A DNA stretch of 64,000 nt, from contig NZ_STGX01000009.1 in assembly GCF_004912155.1 (NCBI RefSeq), forward strand, positions 145,984 to 209,983, written 5' to 3'. This document shows positions 43,978 through 52,404 of this stretch, one piece after another; the first letter of the stretch is position 1; every line of letters starts with the position of its first letter. This DNA is from Glycomyces paridis. GTDB taxonomy: Bacteria > Actinomycetota > Actinomycetes > Mycobacteriales > Micromonosporaceae. The position numbers and the translations under genes were made by a program. Under the pieces are notes generated by a model that saw only the letters and a program-made list of their open reading frames with translations, ran no database searches and was not told the DNA's origin.

Positions 43978-44717
43978 ACCCTACGGCCCTCGACTACCTG
44001 CTGTGGGGCGCGCTGCCTTACGTGGTCATCGCGATCCTGGTGGGCGGCACGGTGTGGCGCTACCGCTACGACCGCTTCGGCTGGACCACGCGGTCCTCGC
44101 AGCTGTACGAGTCGCGGCTGCTGCGCATCGCCAGCCCCGTCTTCCACTTCGGACTCCTCGTCGTGATCATCGGCCACGTCGTGGGCCTGCTCATCCCCGA
44201 GTCCTGGACCGACGCCGTCGGCATCACCAACGACCAGTACCACGTCACCGCGCTCACCCTCGGCGGCATCGCGGGCGTCACCACCCTCGGCGGCATCGCC
44301 CTGCTCATCTGGCGCCGCCGCACCACCGGCCCGGTCTTCAGCGCCACCACCGTCAACGACAAGGTCATGTACCTCGTCCTCGTCGCCGCGATCCTCGCCG
44401 GCCTCACCACCACCCTCCTCTCCGCCGTCGCCGGCCTCAACGGCGAACACGAGGTCGACTACCGCGAGACCGTCTCCCCCTGGTTCCGCTCCGTCTTCAT
44501 CCTGCAACCCGACGTCGCCGCCATGTCCGCCGCCACCGCCGCCTTCAAACTCCACGCCCTCATCGGCCTCGCCCTCTTCGCCCTCTTCCCCTTCACCCGC
44601 CTCGTCCACGCCTTCAGCGCCCCCGTCTGGTACCTCTTCCGCCCCTACGTCGTCTACCGCACCCGCGACCGCGAGCCCACCCCGGCGGCCAGGCCCACCC
44701 GAAGAGGCTGGTCCTGA
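43974..44717 (+). CDS. narI: Respiratory nitrate reductase, cytochrome b gamma subunit
   Basis: A 247-residue membrane subunit with five spans and two b hemes that oxidises menaquinol and passes electrons to NarH. Heme-ligand histidines appear in 'FHFGLLVVIIGHVVGLLIP' (about 60-78) and 'KLHALIGLALFALFPFTRLVH' (about 197-217, quoted as KLHALIGL and FTRLVH). I chose TTG 43974 because it overlaps the narJ stop and GGGAGG lies seven bases upstream; no other start keeps the first span. It completes the narGHJI operon. Confidence 0.95.
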   Translation: MNPTALDYLLWGALPYVVIAILVGGTVWRYRYDRFGWTTRSSQLYESRLLRIASPVFHFGLLVVIIGHVVGLLIPESWTDAVGITNDQYHVTALTLGGIAGVTTLGGIALLIWRRRTTGPVFSATTVNDKVMYLVLVAAILAGLTTTLLSAVAGLNGEHEVDYRETVSPWFRSVFILQPDVAAMSAATAAFKLHALIGLALFALFPFTRLVHAFSAPVWYLFRPYVVYRTRDREPTPAARPTRRGWS

Positions 44718-44752
44718 CCCGAACTCCGATGCGCTCGGACGCCCCCGGCAAC

Positions 44753-44758
44753 TAAGGT
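44753..44758 (+). promoter_or_regulatory. -10-like TAAGGT six bases before the MntA start
   Basis: TAAGGT, six bases, then ATG 44765. The intervening G run could also act as a ribosome site, so a leaderless start is one of two readings. Confidence 0.45.
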
Positions 44759-44764
44759 GGGGGC

Positions 44765-45175
44765 ATGACCACACCGGTGGAGGCGCTCGACCGCCTGCGG
44801 CGCGCCGCCGCGAGCGGTGAGCTCGACGCGCTCTGCGACCGGTTCGACCTCGACCTCGTGGTCGTGTTCGGCTCGGTGGCGCGGGGCGCACCGTCACCGC
44901 GGGACCTCGACCTCGCCGTGTCGACCCGCCGCGGGCGCAAGCTCGCCCTGCTCGACCTGTACGAGGCGTTCACCGAGTTGACCGGCCCTTGCGACATCGA
45001 CGTGATGGTCCTCGACCGGGCCGACCCCGTCGCCCGGAAGGAGGCGCTGCTCGGCACGATCCCGTTGTACGAGCACACCCCCGGCCGCTTCTTCGAGGTC
45101 CGCATGGCCGCGCTCAAGCAGTACGCCGAGACCGCCCCGATGCGGGCGCTGAGCCTGAAGCTGATGGCTCGATGA
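44765..45175 (+). CDS. mntA: MNT-domain nucleotidyltransferase, type VII antitoxin (MntA-like)
   Basis: A 136-residue minimal nucleotidyltransferase. The active-site motif 'VVFGSVARGAPSPRDLDLAV' (about 30-49) is the G-S-x(n)-D-x-D pattern, and 'CDIDVMVLDRAD' gives the third acidic residue. In MntA-HepT pairs the MNT protein AMPylates the HEPN toxin at a tyrosine near its catalytic His and so silences it. The gene overlaps the downstream HEPN gene by four bases (ATGA), the usual arrangement of such modules. It follows narI after 47 bases but has its own likely promoter. Confidence 0.85.
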   Translation: MTTPVEALDRLRRAAASGELDALCDRFDLDLVVVFGSVARGAPSPRDLDLAVSTRRGRKLALLDLYEAFTELTGPCDIDVMVLDRADPVARKEALLGTIPLYEHTPGRFFEVRMAALKQYAETAPMRALSLKLMAR

Positions 45176-45600
45176 GCACGACGGAACGAACGCAGGCGAT
45201 CGTCGCGAAGCACCTCCAGCTCATGGGTCGCCTCCTCGACCGCCTTGAGGAGATCGCCCCCGACGACCTGGCGCTAATGCAGCCGGACGATATCGTCCGG
45301 CTCGCGGTCGAGCGGATCGTCACCCAGGTCATCGACATCGCGGTCTCGGTCAACCAGCACCTCGTGGCCGACCGTCTGGGCCGGGCGGCGCAGAACTACC
45401 GCGAATCGTTCCAGCTCGCAGCCGAGACCGGCGCGATCACGCCCGAGCTCGCCGCCGACCTCGGCCCGAGCACCGGCCTGCGGAACGTGCTCATCCACGA
45501 GTATCTGGAGACAGACCCAGAGATCCTCGCCGCCGCGATTCCGATGACGCTCAACGGGTACCGCGAGTACATCCGCGCCGTCGCCCGCTTCGTCGCCTGA
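45172..45600 (+). CDS. hepT: HEPN-domain RNase toxin (HepT-like)
   Basis: A 142-residue all-helical HEPN protein. The catalytic R-x4-H-x-Y motif is intact as 'RNVLIHEY' near residue 103, with the modifiable Tyr two residues after the His. HepT toxins cleave RNA (tRNA in studied systems) and are neutralised by AMPylation from the paired MNT protein. The four-base overlap with mntA ensures coupled translation. Both active sites look complete, so the pair is probably functional. It could instead regulate or defend against phage. Confidence 0.87.
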   Translation: MSTTERTQAIVAKHLQLMGRLLDRLEEIAPDDLALMQPDDIVRLAVERIVTQVIDIAVSVNQHLVADRLGRAAQNYRESFQLAAETGAITPELAADLGPSTGLRNVLIHEYLETDPEILAAAIPMTLNGYREYIRAVARFVA

Positions 45601-45687
45601 GCTGCCGACCCGCCGCCGGGAACCGCGGTCGGGCTTCGGACGTCGAAGGGTCGTCCCTTCCGGACCTCCGACCCCTTGGAGTGCTCG

Positions 45688-46224
45688 ATGCGCCGTTCTC
45701 TCGCGGCGGCCTTCGCCGCCGTCCTCGCACTTTTCCTCATCGCGGCCACGCCGGGTGCCGCCTGCGCGTGCAGTTGCGTCGAGCAGACGGACGCCGAGGC
45801 GTTCGCCGATGCCGACGCGGTGTTCACCGGCACCCTGGACGACATCGACGAGGAGGGATTCCAGTTCGGTGTCGCCGACGGACCGGCGACGCTCGAATTC
45901 GAGGTGGACGAGGTTTACAAGGGCGAAGTGTCGGAGCGCCAGGGGGTCGTGACCATCGGCGGCGACGCGTCGTGCGGGTGGCGTCCGCCGGAAGGCGAGC
46001 GGTACCTGGTCGTCGCCTACTTCGAAGACGGCGAACTGCACGCCGGGCTGTGCGGCGGTTCCCGTGCGCTCGATGAGGGTCCGATCGTTTTCGACGTCGA
46101 GGCGTACGCGCCCGAACCCGGCGAGTCCGGTCTGGCCCCCTTCCCGGTCTGGCCGGTCGTCGGCGCCGCCGCGCTGGTCGCGGCGGCCGCCGTCTGGATC
46201 GTGCTGCGCCGCCGCCGCGCGTGA
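45688..46224 (+). CDS. Secreted Cys-rich protein with C-terminal membrane anchor (TIMP/NTR-like)
   Basis: A 178-residue protein: signal peptide (about 1-24, AAAFAAVLALFLIAAT), then 'CACSCVEQTDAEAFADADAVFTG', quoted as CACSC and ADADAVFTGTL, an opening typical of small bacterial proteins distantly related to tissue-inhibitor-of-metalloproteinase/netrin domains. Further cysteines lie at 'DASCGWRP' and 'HAGLCGGS'. A C-terminal span (about 152-172) and RRRRA tail anchor it. ATG 45688 has TTGGAG six bases upstream. The function is unknown; the fold assignment is tentative. Confidence 0.7.
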   Translation: MRRSLAAAFAAVLALFLIAATPGAACACSCVEQTDAEAFADADAVFTGTLDDIDEEGFQFGVADGPATLEFEVDEVYKGEVSERQGVVTIGGDASCGWRPPEGERYLVVAYFEDGELHAGLCGGSRALDEGPIVFDVEAYAPEPGESGLAPFPVWPVVGAAALVAAAAVWIVLRRRRA

Positions 46225-46225
46225 G

Positions 46226-46687
46226 TCAGTGCCAGTTCGCCACGTCGTAGACGAACCACAGTGCGGCGGGGCCCCTCGGGCGGGAGGCGGCGGCTGCGGC
46301 CTCGTCGGCTTCGGTCCGGTCGTAGCCGAGGACGTGGAGGTCGCGGCCGGGGACTTGGAGGCGGTAGCCGCAGGAGCTGCGTTTCCAGGCGTGGGTCTGG
46401 CGCAGGCCGGGCCGGTCGTCCAGGGGCGGTTCCTCGTCGGGGCCGTCGACCACGAGGGGCCATTCGCGGGCGGGCTTGCCGCGCCGGAAGACGGCCGCTT
46501 TCTGGGCGAAGGACAGAACCTTGTAGCCCATGGGGATCCAGTCGGCGAGCTTCAGGCCGAGCAGGTCGGGGCGCTCGGTGGTGGCGTAGGAGGAGCGGCC
46601 GCCGCCGAAGACGATGAACTGCGGCTGCCCGCGGCGCACGTCGAAAGGGTCGATGCGGTCGACGGGCGGGTACTCGTAGCGGTCCAT
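46226..46687 (-). CDS. Protein of unknown function (153 residues)
   Basis: A small soluble protein with no signal peptide. It begins MDRYEYPPVDRIDPFDVRRG and has conserved-looking aromatic motifs 'IVFGGGRSSYATTERPD', 'MGYKVLSFAQKAAVF' and 'WKRSSCGYRLQVPGRD', ending FVYDVANWH. A DUF-type domain is possible but I cannot name it. ATG 46687 is chosen; an upstream open stretch adds 71 residues of shadow character. The stop is two bases from the end of the convergent gene, with no terminator between. Confidence 0.6.
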   Translation of the reverse strand: MDRYEYPPVDRIDPFDVRRGQPQFIVFGGGRSSYATTERPDLLGLKLADWIPMGYKVLSFAQKAAVFRRGKPAREWPLVVDGPDEEPPLDDRPGLRQTHAWKRSSCGYRLQVPGRDLHVLGYDRTEADEAAAAASRPRGPAALWFVYDVANWH

Positions 46688-46887
46688 GACGCCAATGCTG
46701 CCAGCGGCCGGGTGGGATGGCGAGCCCCGAGTCGGCGAGCCGGTTCGGGCCCGCCGACAAGGTTCACCGGTCTCCTCTGCGGGAAGCCGACTCGGGCCCG
46801 CCGATGCGCCCGCCGCGGCCCGATCGGCGCGACAATGGAACCGACGCCTACGAGAGCCGGAGCGGCCACGCCGTTGGGGAGACGCAC

Positions 46888-48105
46888 ATGAGCAACGCAC
46901 CGATCGTCATCGCCGGGGGCGGCCTCGCGGCCGCGAAGGCTGCGCAGACCCTCCGCGACCAGGGGCACGAAGGCGACGTCGTCATCGTCACCGGGGAACC
47001 CCACCGGCCCTACGAGCGGCCCCCGCTGTCCAAGGACTACCTGCGCGGCGAGGCCGACCGCGGGGCGGCCTTCACCATCGGCGAGGACTGGTTCGAGCAG
47101 AACGCCGAACTGCGCACCGGCGAGCCCGCGACGGGCCTCGACCCGCAGACGCGGCGGCTCGCGCTCGCCGACGGGTCCACCCTGGACTATGCGAAGCTCC
47201 TGATCGCGACCGGCTCCAGCCCGCGGCCGCTGCCGATCCCGGGGGCCGACCTGCGCGGGGTCCACCTGCTGCGCACCGTCGACCAGGCCGACCTGCTCGC
47301 GGCGGCGATCCGCGAGGCCGACCGGGTCGCGATCGTCGGGGACGGCTGGATCGGCATGGAGGTCGCGGCTTCGGCGCGGCAGATGGGCCGCGAGGTCACG
47401 GTGTTCGGGCTCGGCGCGCAGCCGCTCGAACGCGTCCTCGGGCCCGAGATGGGGCTCGTCTTCGGGAAGCTCCACACCGACCACGGCGTTGACCTGTGGC
47501 GGCGCACGCAGGTCGCGCGGATTCTCGGCGAGGACGGCCGGGCCGTAGGCGTGGAGACCGCGGACGGGCGCCGCGTCGCGGCCGATGTGGTGCTTCTGGC
47601 GGTCGGCGCGACCCCGAACGCGGGCCTCGCGGTCGCGGGCGGGCTCAACCTGCGCGAACGCGAGCTCGGCGGCGGGGTCGCGGTGGACGGCACGCTCCGC
47701 ACCAGCGGGGCGGACGTGTGGGCGGCGGGGGACGTCGCCAGCGTCCCGTCCCCGCACTTCGGCCGCCCGATCCGGGTCGAGCACTGGCAGACCGCGATCG
47801 ACACCGGCGTGCACGCCGCGAAGGCGATGCTGGGCGACGAGACGCCCTACGACAAGCTCCCGTACTTCTTCACCGACCAGTACGACCTGGGCATGGAGTA
47901 CGTCGGCTTCGTGCCCGGTCCGGGCGCCTACGACGAGGTCGTGGTCTCCGGTTCGGTCGAGTCGCTGGAGTTCGCGGCGTTCTGGGTCGGCGGCGGCCGG
48001 GTGCTCGCGGGCATGGCCGTGAACACCTGGGACCGCGTCGGCGAGATCGAGGCGCTCATCCGCGGCGGCGAGGCCGACACCGAAGCGCTGCAAGCGTTCC
48101 GCTGA
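46888..48105 (+). CDS. FAD-dependent NAD(P)H oxidoreductase, ferredoxin-reductase type
   Basis: A 405-residue flavoprotein of the pyridine-nucleotide-disulfide family, ferredoxin/rubredoxin reductase branch, which passes electrons from NAD(P)H through FAD to a small redox partner. Landmarks are the FAD dinucleotide loop 'IVIAGGGLAAAKAAQTLR' (about 6-23), 'YERPPLSKDYL', the second Rossmann loop 'VAIVGDGWIGMEVAASAR' (about 148-165), 'VGATPNAGLA', 'VWAAGDVASVP' and a C-terminal reductase domain. ATG 46888 follows GGGGAGA. No ferredoxin or P450 gene is adjacent, so the partner is unknown. Confidence 0.9.
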   Translation: MSNAPIVIAGGGLAAAKAAQTLRDQGHEGDVVIVTGEPHRPYERPPLSKDYLRGEADRGAAFTIGEDWFEQNAELRTGEPATGLDPQTRRLALADGSTLDYAKLLIATGSSPRPLPIPGADLRGVHLLRTVDQADLLAAAIREADRVAIVGDGWIGMEVAASARQMGREVTVFGLGAQPLERVLGPEMGLVFGKLHTDHGVDLWRRTQVARILGEDGRAVGVETADGRRVAADVVLLAVGATPNAGLAVAGGLNLRERELGGGVAVDGTLRTSGADVWAAGDVASVPSPHFGRPIRVEHWQTAIDTGVHAAKAMLGDETPYDKLPYFFTDQYDLGMEYVGFVPGPGAYDEVVVSGSVESLEFAAFWVGGGRVLAGMAVNTWDRVGEIEALIRGGEADTEALQAFR

Positions 48106-48121
48106 CCGAGCATGTACGCGA

Positions 48122-48153
48122 AGAGGCCGGTCCCCGTGCGGGGACCGGCCTCT
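48122..48153. terminator. Perfect hairpin, bidirectional terminator
   Basis: AGAGGCCGGTCCCC (48122-48135) pairs with GGGGACCGGCCTCT (48140-48153) around GTGC, between convergent oxidoreductase genes. Confidence 0.88.
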
Positions 48154-48162
48154 GTCGTCGGT

Positions 48163-49155
<993 letters not shown>

Positions 49156-49161
49156 GGATGC

Positions 49162-49167
49162 AGCCTA
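49162..49167 (-). promoter_or_regulatory. -10 hexamer TAGGCT six bases before GTG 49155 (leaderless)
   Basis: Minus strand: TAGGCT, GCATCC, GTG. The same hexamer and spacing precede senX3. Confidence 0.6.
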
Positions 49168-49241
49168 TCTCCGCACGCGCGCCCGACGGCGGTAAGCGCA
49201 TTCCGTACTGGAAATTTCCGATTGGATTGGGCGCGGCCGAA

Positions 49242-49259
49242 GGTGAACGCGAGGTGAAG
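49242..49259 (-). promoter_or_regulatory. PHO-box-like direct repeat
   Basis: On the minus strand CTTCACC-N4-GTTCACC forms two units repeating every 11 bases, close to the GTTCACC-N4-GTTCACC PHO box recognised by PhoP-type regulators in actinomycetes. It lies between the regX3 stop and the aldo/keto reductase start, suggesting phosphate control of the latter. Confidence 0.5.
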
Positions 49260-49268
49260 CCGCCTACT

Positions 49269-49955
49269 TCAGGCGTGCGGGTCGAACTTGTAGCCGAGGC
49301 CGCGCACGGTGACGAGGTGGCGCGGTTTGCCCGGTTCGGGTTCGATCTTGGAGCGCAGGCGCTTGACGTGCACGTCGAGGGTCTTGGTGTCGCCGACGTA
49401 GTTGGCGCCCCAGACGCGGTCGATGAGCTGGCCGCGGGTGAGCACGCGCCCGGCGTTGCGCAGCAGCATCTCCAGCAGCTCGAACTCCTTGAGCGGCAGC
49501 TGCACGTCCTGGCCGCCGACGGTGACGGTGTGGCGGTCGACGTCCATGCGGACGGGGCCGGCCTCCAGGACCGTGACGATCGGGTCGTCGGGCTCGGCCG
49601 AGCGCCGCAGCACCGCGCGGATGCGGGCGACGAGCTCCCTGGAGGAGTAGGGCTTGGTGATGTAGTCGTCGGCGCCCAGCTCCAGGCCCACCACCTTGTC
49701 CACTTCGGAGTCACGGGCGGTGACCATGATGATCGGCACGTTCGAGTTCGCGCGCAGTTCGCGGCAGACCTCGGTGCCCGACTTCTCCGGCAGCATGAGG
49801 TCGAGCAGGACCACGTCGGCGCCGGCGCGCTCGTACTCCTTGATGGCGGCGTCGCCGTCCGCGGCGACCGCCACCTCGAAGCCCTCCTTGCGGAGCATGT
49901 AGGAGAGGGCATCGGAGAACGATTCCTCGTCTTCAACTACGAGCACGCGGGTCAC
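49269..49955 (-). CDS. regX3: Two-component response regulator RegX3 (OmpR family)
   Basis: A 228-residue regulator, the response half of SenX3-RegX3/PhoR-PhoP, which controls phosphate starvation genes. The receiver domain (1-120) has 'VLVVEDEESFSDAL' (acidic pocket), the phosphorylated Asp in 'VVLLDLMLPEKSG' (about 52) and Lys in 'DDYITKPYS'. The C-terminal winged helix (130-228) ends 'TVRGLGYKFDPHA'. GTG 49955 is chosen because it gives the canonical MTRVLVVEDE start and GAGGAAGG lies six bases upstream. It follows senX3 by 13 bases on the minus strand. Confidence 0.95.
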   Translation of the reverse strand: MTRVLVVEDEESFSDALSYMLRKEGFEVAVAADGDAAIKEYERAGADVVLLDLMLPEKSGTEVCRELRANSNVPIIMVTARDSEVDKVVGLELGADDYITKPYSSRELVARIRAVLRRSAEPDDPIVTVLEAGPVRMDVDRHTVTVGGQDVQLPLKEFELLEMLLRNAGRVLTRGQLIDRVWGANYVGDTKTLDVHVKRLRSKIEPEPGKPRHLVTVRGLGYKFDPHA

Positions 49956-49968
49956 GGGTGAACCTTCC

Positions 49969-51204
49969 TCAACGGGCGGCTTGCTGATCGGTTCCGATTG
50001 CACCCGATTCCGGTGCCGTGTCGTCGGACAGTAGGGAACGAGCAGGCAACATCAAGGTAAACACTGATCCGGCTTCGGGCATACTGGACACTTCGACGCG
50101 CCCGCCGTGATTGACCGCGACGTGCTTGACGATGGCCAGGCCCAGCCCGGTGCCCCCGGTCGCGCGCGAACGCGCCGAGTCCACGCGGTAGAACCGCTCG
50201 AAGATCCGGTCGAGCTCCTCGGCGGGGATGCCGATGCCCTCGTCGCGGACGGCGATGCACACCATCCGCGCCCCCGCCAGGTGCCCGTTGGGCGAGCGCA
50301 CCGACGTGGAGACCTCCACGACCGTCTGCTCCGGCGAGTACGAGATGGCGTTCCCCACGAGGTTCTTCACGGCCGTCACCAGCTGCGGCTCCGACCCGAG
50401 CACCTCGGTGCCGGCGACGCCCGAGTGCTTGAGCTCGATGCCCTTCTCCTCGGCGGCGATGCGCGTCTGGTCGAAGGCCTCGGCGACGATCCGGTCGACC
50501 TCCACCGGCTCGGGGTCGGGCAGTTTCTCCGCACCCTGGAGCCGCGACAGCTCCAGCAGGTCTGTGACCAGGTGGTTCATGCGCTTGGACTCGGATTGGA
50601 TGCGGGTGGCGAACCGCGCGGACGCGTCGGGGTCCTCCGAGGCGTCCTTGAGCGCCTCGGCGAGGATCTGCATGGCGCCGACGGGCGTCTTCAGCTCGTG
50701 GCTGATGTTCGCCACGAAGTCGCGGCGCACCCGCTCGAGGCGGTGCAGCTCGGAGATGTCCTGGAACTCGGCGACGGAGACGCCGTCGGGCAGCGGCGTG
50801 ATCCGCACGCTCACCGCGCTCGGCTCGCCCATGACGCGGCCGGGCACCTCGACCTCGGCGTCCCGGTACCGGCCCGAGCGGCGGGCCTGGGCCAGCAGCG
50901 CCCGCAGCGTCAGCGAGACGATCTCGTGGTCGTCGACGAGCCCCAGGTCGCGGGCGACCCGGTTGGCGTAGAGGACGCGGTTGTGGTCGTCCACGAGGCA
51001 CACGCCGGTGCGCAGCAGATCGGTCGCGGCCTCCCACGGGCGGGAGTCGGCGACGGGGGCGTTGCGGGTCTCGGGGGCGCCGCGGTGCTTGACGCGCATG
51101 AGGGCGGAGGCGGCGGCGCCGAGGGCGGCTCCCGCGGCGATCCCGGTGAGGACGCGTCCGACGCCGGTGCGCAGGCGCCTGGGCTGCGATTGGTTCTGGG
51201 CCAC
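49969..51204 (-). CDS. senX3: Two-component sensor histidine kinase SenX3
   Basis: A 411-residue sensor. One N-terminal hydrophobic segment (about 18-37, VLTGIAAGAALGAAASALM), a PAS domain (about 60-160, including LVDDHNRVLYANRVARDLG), HisKA with the phosphoaccepting His in 'FVANISHELKTPVGAM' (about 168-183), and an ATPase domain with N-box 'NLVGNAISYSP', 'RDEGIGIP' and 'GGTGLGLAIVKH'. The partner is RegX3. Compared with mycobacterial SenX3 the periplasmic part is minimal. GTG 51204 has TAGGCT at the leaderless distance. Confidence 0.95.
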   Translation of the reverse strand: MAQNQSQPRRLRTGVGRVLTGIAAGAALGAAASALMRVKHRGAPETRNAPVADSRPWEAATDLLRTGVCLVDDHNRVLYANRVARDLGLVDDHEIVSLTLRALLAQARRSGRYRDAEVEVPGRVMGEPSAVSVRITPLPDGVSVAEFQDISELHRLERVRRDFVANISHELKTPVGAMQILAEALKDASEDPDASARFATRIQSESKRMNHLVTDLLELSRLQGAEKLPDPEPVEVDRIVAEAFDQTRIAAEEKGIELKHSGVAGTEVLGSEPQLVTAVKNLVGNAISYSPEQTVVEVSTSVRSPNGHLAGARMVCIAVRDEGIGIPAEELDRIFERFYRVDSARSRATGGTGLGLAIVKHVAVNHGGRVEVSSMPEAGSVFTLMLPARSLLSDDTAPESGAIGTDQQAAR

Positions 51205-51210
51205 GATCCC

Positions 51211-51216
51211 AGCCTA
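51211..51216 (-). promoter_or_regulatory. -10 hexamer TAGGCT six bases before GTG 51204 (leaderless)
   Basis: Minus strand: TAGGCT, GGGATC, GTG. No ribosome site precedes senX3. Confidence 0.6.
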
Positions 51217-51224
51217 AGCGCGGA

Positions 51225-51251
51225 ACGGCCCGGCGTCGAACGCCGGGCCGT
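51225..51251 (-). terminator. Perfect 12-bp hairpin between gpmA and senX3
   Basis: ACGGCCCGGCGT (51225-51236) pairs with ACGCCGGGCCGT (51240-51251). It lies after gpmA and before the senX3 promoter, isolating the two. Confidence 0.75.
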
Positions 51252-51292
51252 AAACGTCGTCACTGCGCGTTACGCGAAGCGGGCGTTCGCGC

Positions 51293-52045
51293 CTATTTCT
51301 TCCCCTGCGCCGCGACGGCGGCCGCGGCCTCGGCGGCCGCCTCGGGGTCGAGGTACTCGCCGCCGGCGACCACGGGCTTGAGCGTGGTCTCGTCCAGCTC
51401 GTAGCGCAGCGGCATCCCGGTGGGGATGTTCAGGCCCACGATGGTGTCGTCGTCGACCCCGTCGAGGTGCTTGACCAGGGCGCGCAGCGAGTTCCCGTGC
51501 GCGGCCACGAGCACCGTCTTACCGGCCTTCAGGTCCGGGACGACCCCGTCGTACCAGTAGGGGAGCATCCGTTCGAGCACGTCCTTGAGGCACTCGGTGG
51601 CCGGCAGGACCTCGGGGGCCAGGCCCGCGTAGCGGGGGTCGCCGTCCTGGGCGAACTCCGAGCCCGCCGCGATCGCGGGCGGCGGCACGTCGTACGAGCG
51701 GCGCCAGGTCATGAACTGCTCCTCGCCGAACTCGGCGAGCGTCGCGGCCTTGTCCTTGCCCTGGAGCGCGCCGTAGTGGCGCTCGTTGAGGCGCCACGAG
51801 CGCTTCACGGGGATCCACGAGCGCCCGGCCTCGGCCAGCGCCAGCTCGGAGGTGTTGATCGCCCGGCGCAGCAGCGAGGTGTGCACGACGTCGGGGAGCA
51901 GCCCGGCCTCGGCGAGCAGCCGCCCGCCGCGGCGCGCCTCGTCCTCGCCGGACGCCGACAGCTTCACGTCGACCCACCCGGTGAACAGGTTCTTGGCATT
52001 CCATTCGCTTTCGCCGTGGCGAAGCAGCACGAGAGTGTAGGTCAT
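51293..52045 (-). CDS. gpmA: 2,3-bisphosphoglycerate-dependent phosphoglycerate mutase
   Basis: Interconverts 3- and 2-phosphoglycerate in glycolysis. The 250-residue product has the histidine-phosphatase motif '[12 protein letters not shown]' (His near residue 10, phosphorylated), '[19 protein letters not shown]', the general-acid Glu in '[15 protein letters not shown]', and the second His in '[11 protein letters not shown]'. ATG 52045 follows AGGA by eight bases. It lies upstream of senX3-regX3 as in mycobacteria, where the order is gpm1-senX3-regX3. Confidence 0.96.
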   Translation of the reverse strand: MTYTLVLLRHGESEWNAKNLFTGWVDVKLSASGEDEARRGGRLLAEAGLLPDVVHTSLLRRAINTSELALAEAGRSWIPVKRSWRLNERHYGALQGKDKAATLAEFGEEQFMTWRRSYDVPPPAIAAGSEFAQDGDPRYAGLAPEVLPATECLKDVLERMLPYWYDGVVPDLKAGKTVLVAAHGNSLRALVKHLDGVDDDTIVGLNIPTGMPLRYELDETTLKPVVAGGEYLDPEAAAEAAAAVAAQGKK

Positions 52046-52185
52046 GCCCCTTATCCTGCCTGCCCGACCACTGGGACGCCCCCCGGTCGCCGCCGCGGTG
52101 TGGCGGACGTCGCCTCTCACATGGGGCCGGAGCGCCCTGTGCGGCCGGGAGGGAGCGGACGGAACGGCGGCTCGCCGCTCGCGGG

Positions 52186-52404
52186 TCAGTCGGCGTGCTT
52201 GACGTAGGCGAGGCGGGCGGGCTCGCCTTCGAGCGGGGCGCCGGGGCGCCAACCGCGGGCCTCGTAGAAGGCGCGGGCGGCGGTGTTGGCGGCGAAGGTT
52301 TCGAGGCGGATGGCCGGGTGGGCGGCGAAGAGCAGGGCCTCGGCGTCGTCGAGGAGGAAACGGCCCAGGCCGCGGCGCTGGCGGGCCGGGTCAGGGTCCG
52401 AAGG
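52186..52404 (-). pseudogene. C-terminal remnant of a GNAT acetyltransferase
   Basis: Reading on the minus strand, this stretch encodes about 68 residues beginning '[20 protein letters not shown]', which is the acetyl-CoA-binding motif A (Q-R-R-G-L-G) of GNAT enzymes, followed by '[19 protein letters not shown]' (motif B with the usual Asn and Tyr) and a natural stop at 52186. There is no start codon, and the frame is closed by a stop at 52405-52407. The homology starts almost exactly at the end of the adjacent Hsp70-like gene. It is a 5'-truncated gene left at a recombination junction. Confidence 0.75.

Noticed and set aside
46691..46900. N-terminal extension of the unknown gene at 46226-46687
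   Set aside because: The upstream stretch is basic and compositionally a shadow with no conserved look; ATG 46687 is a better start.
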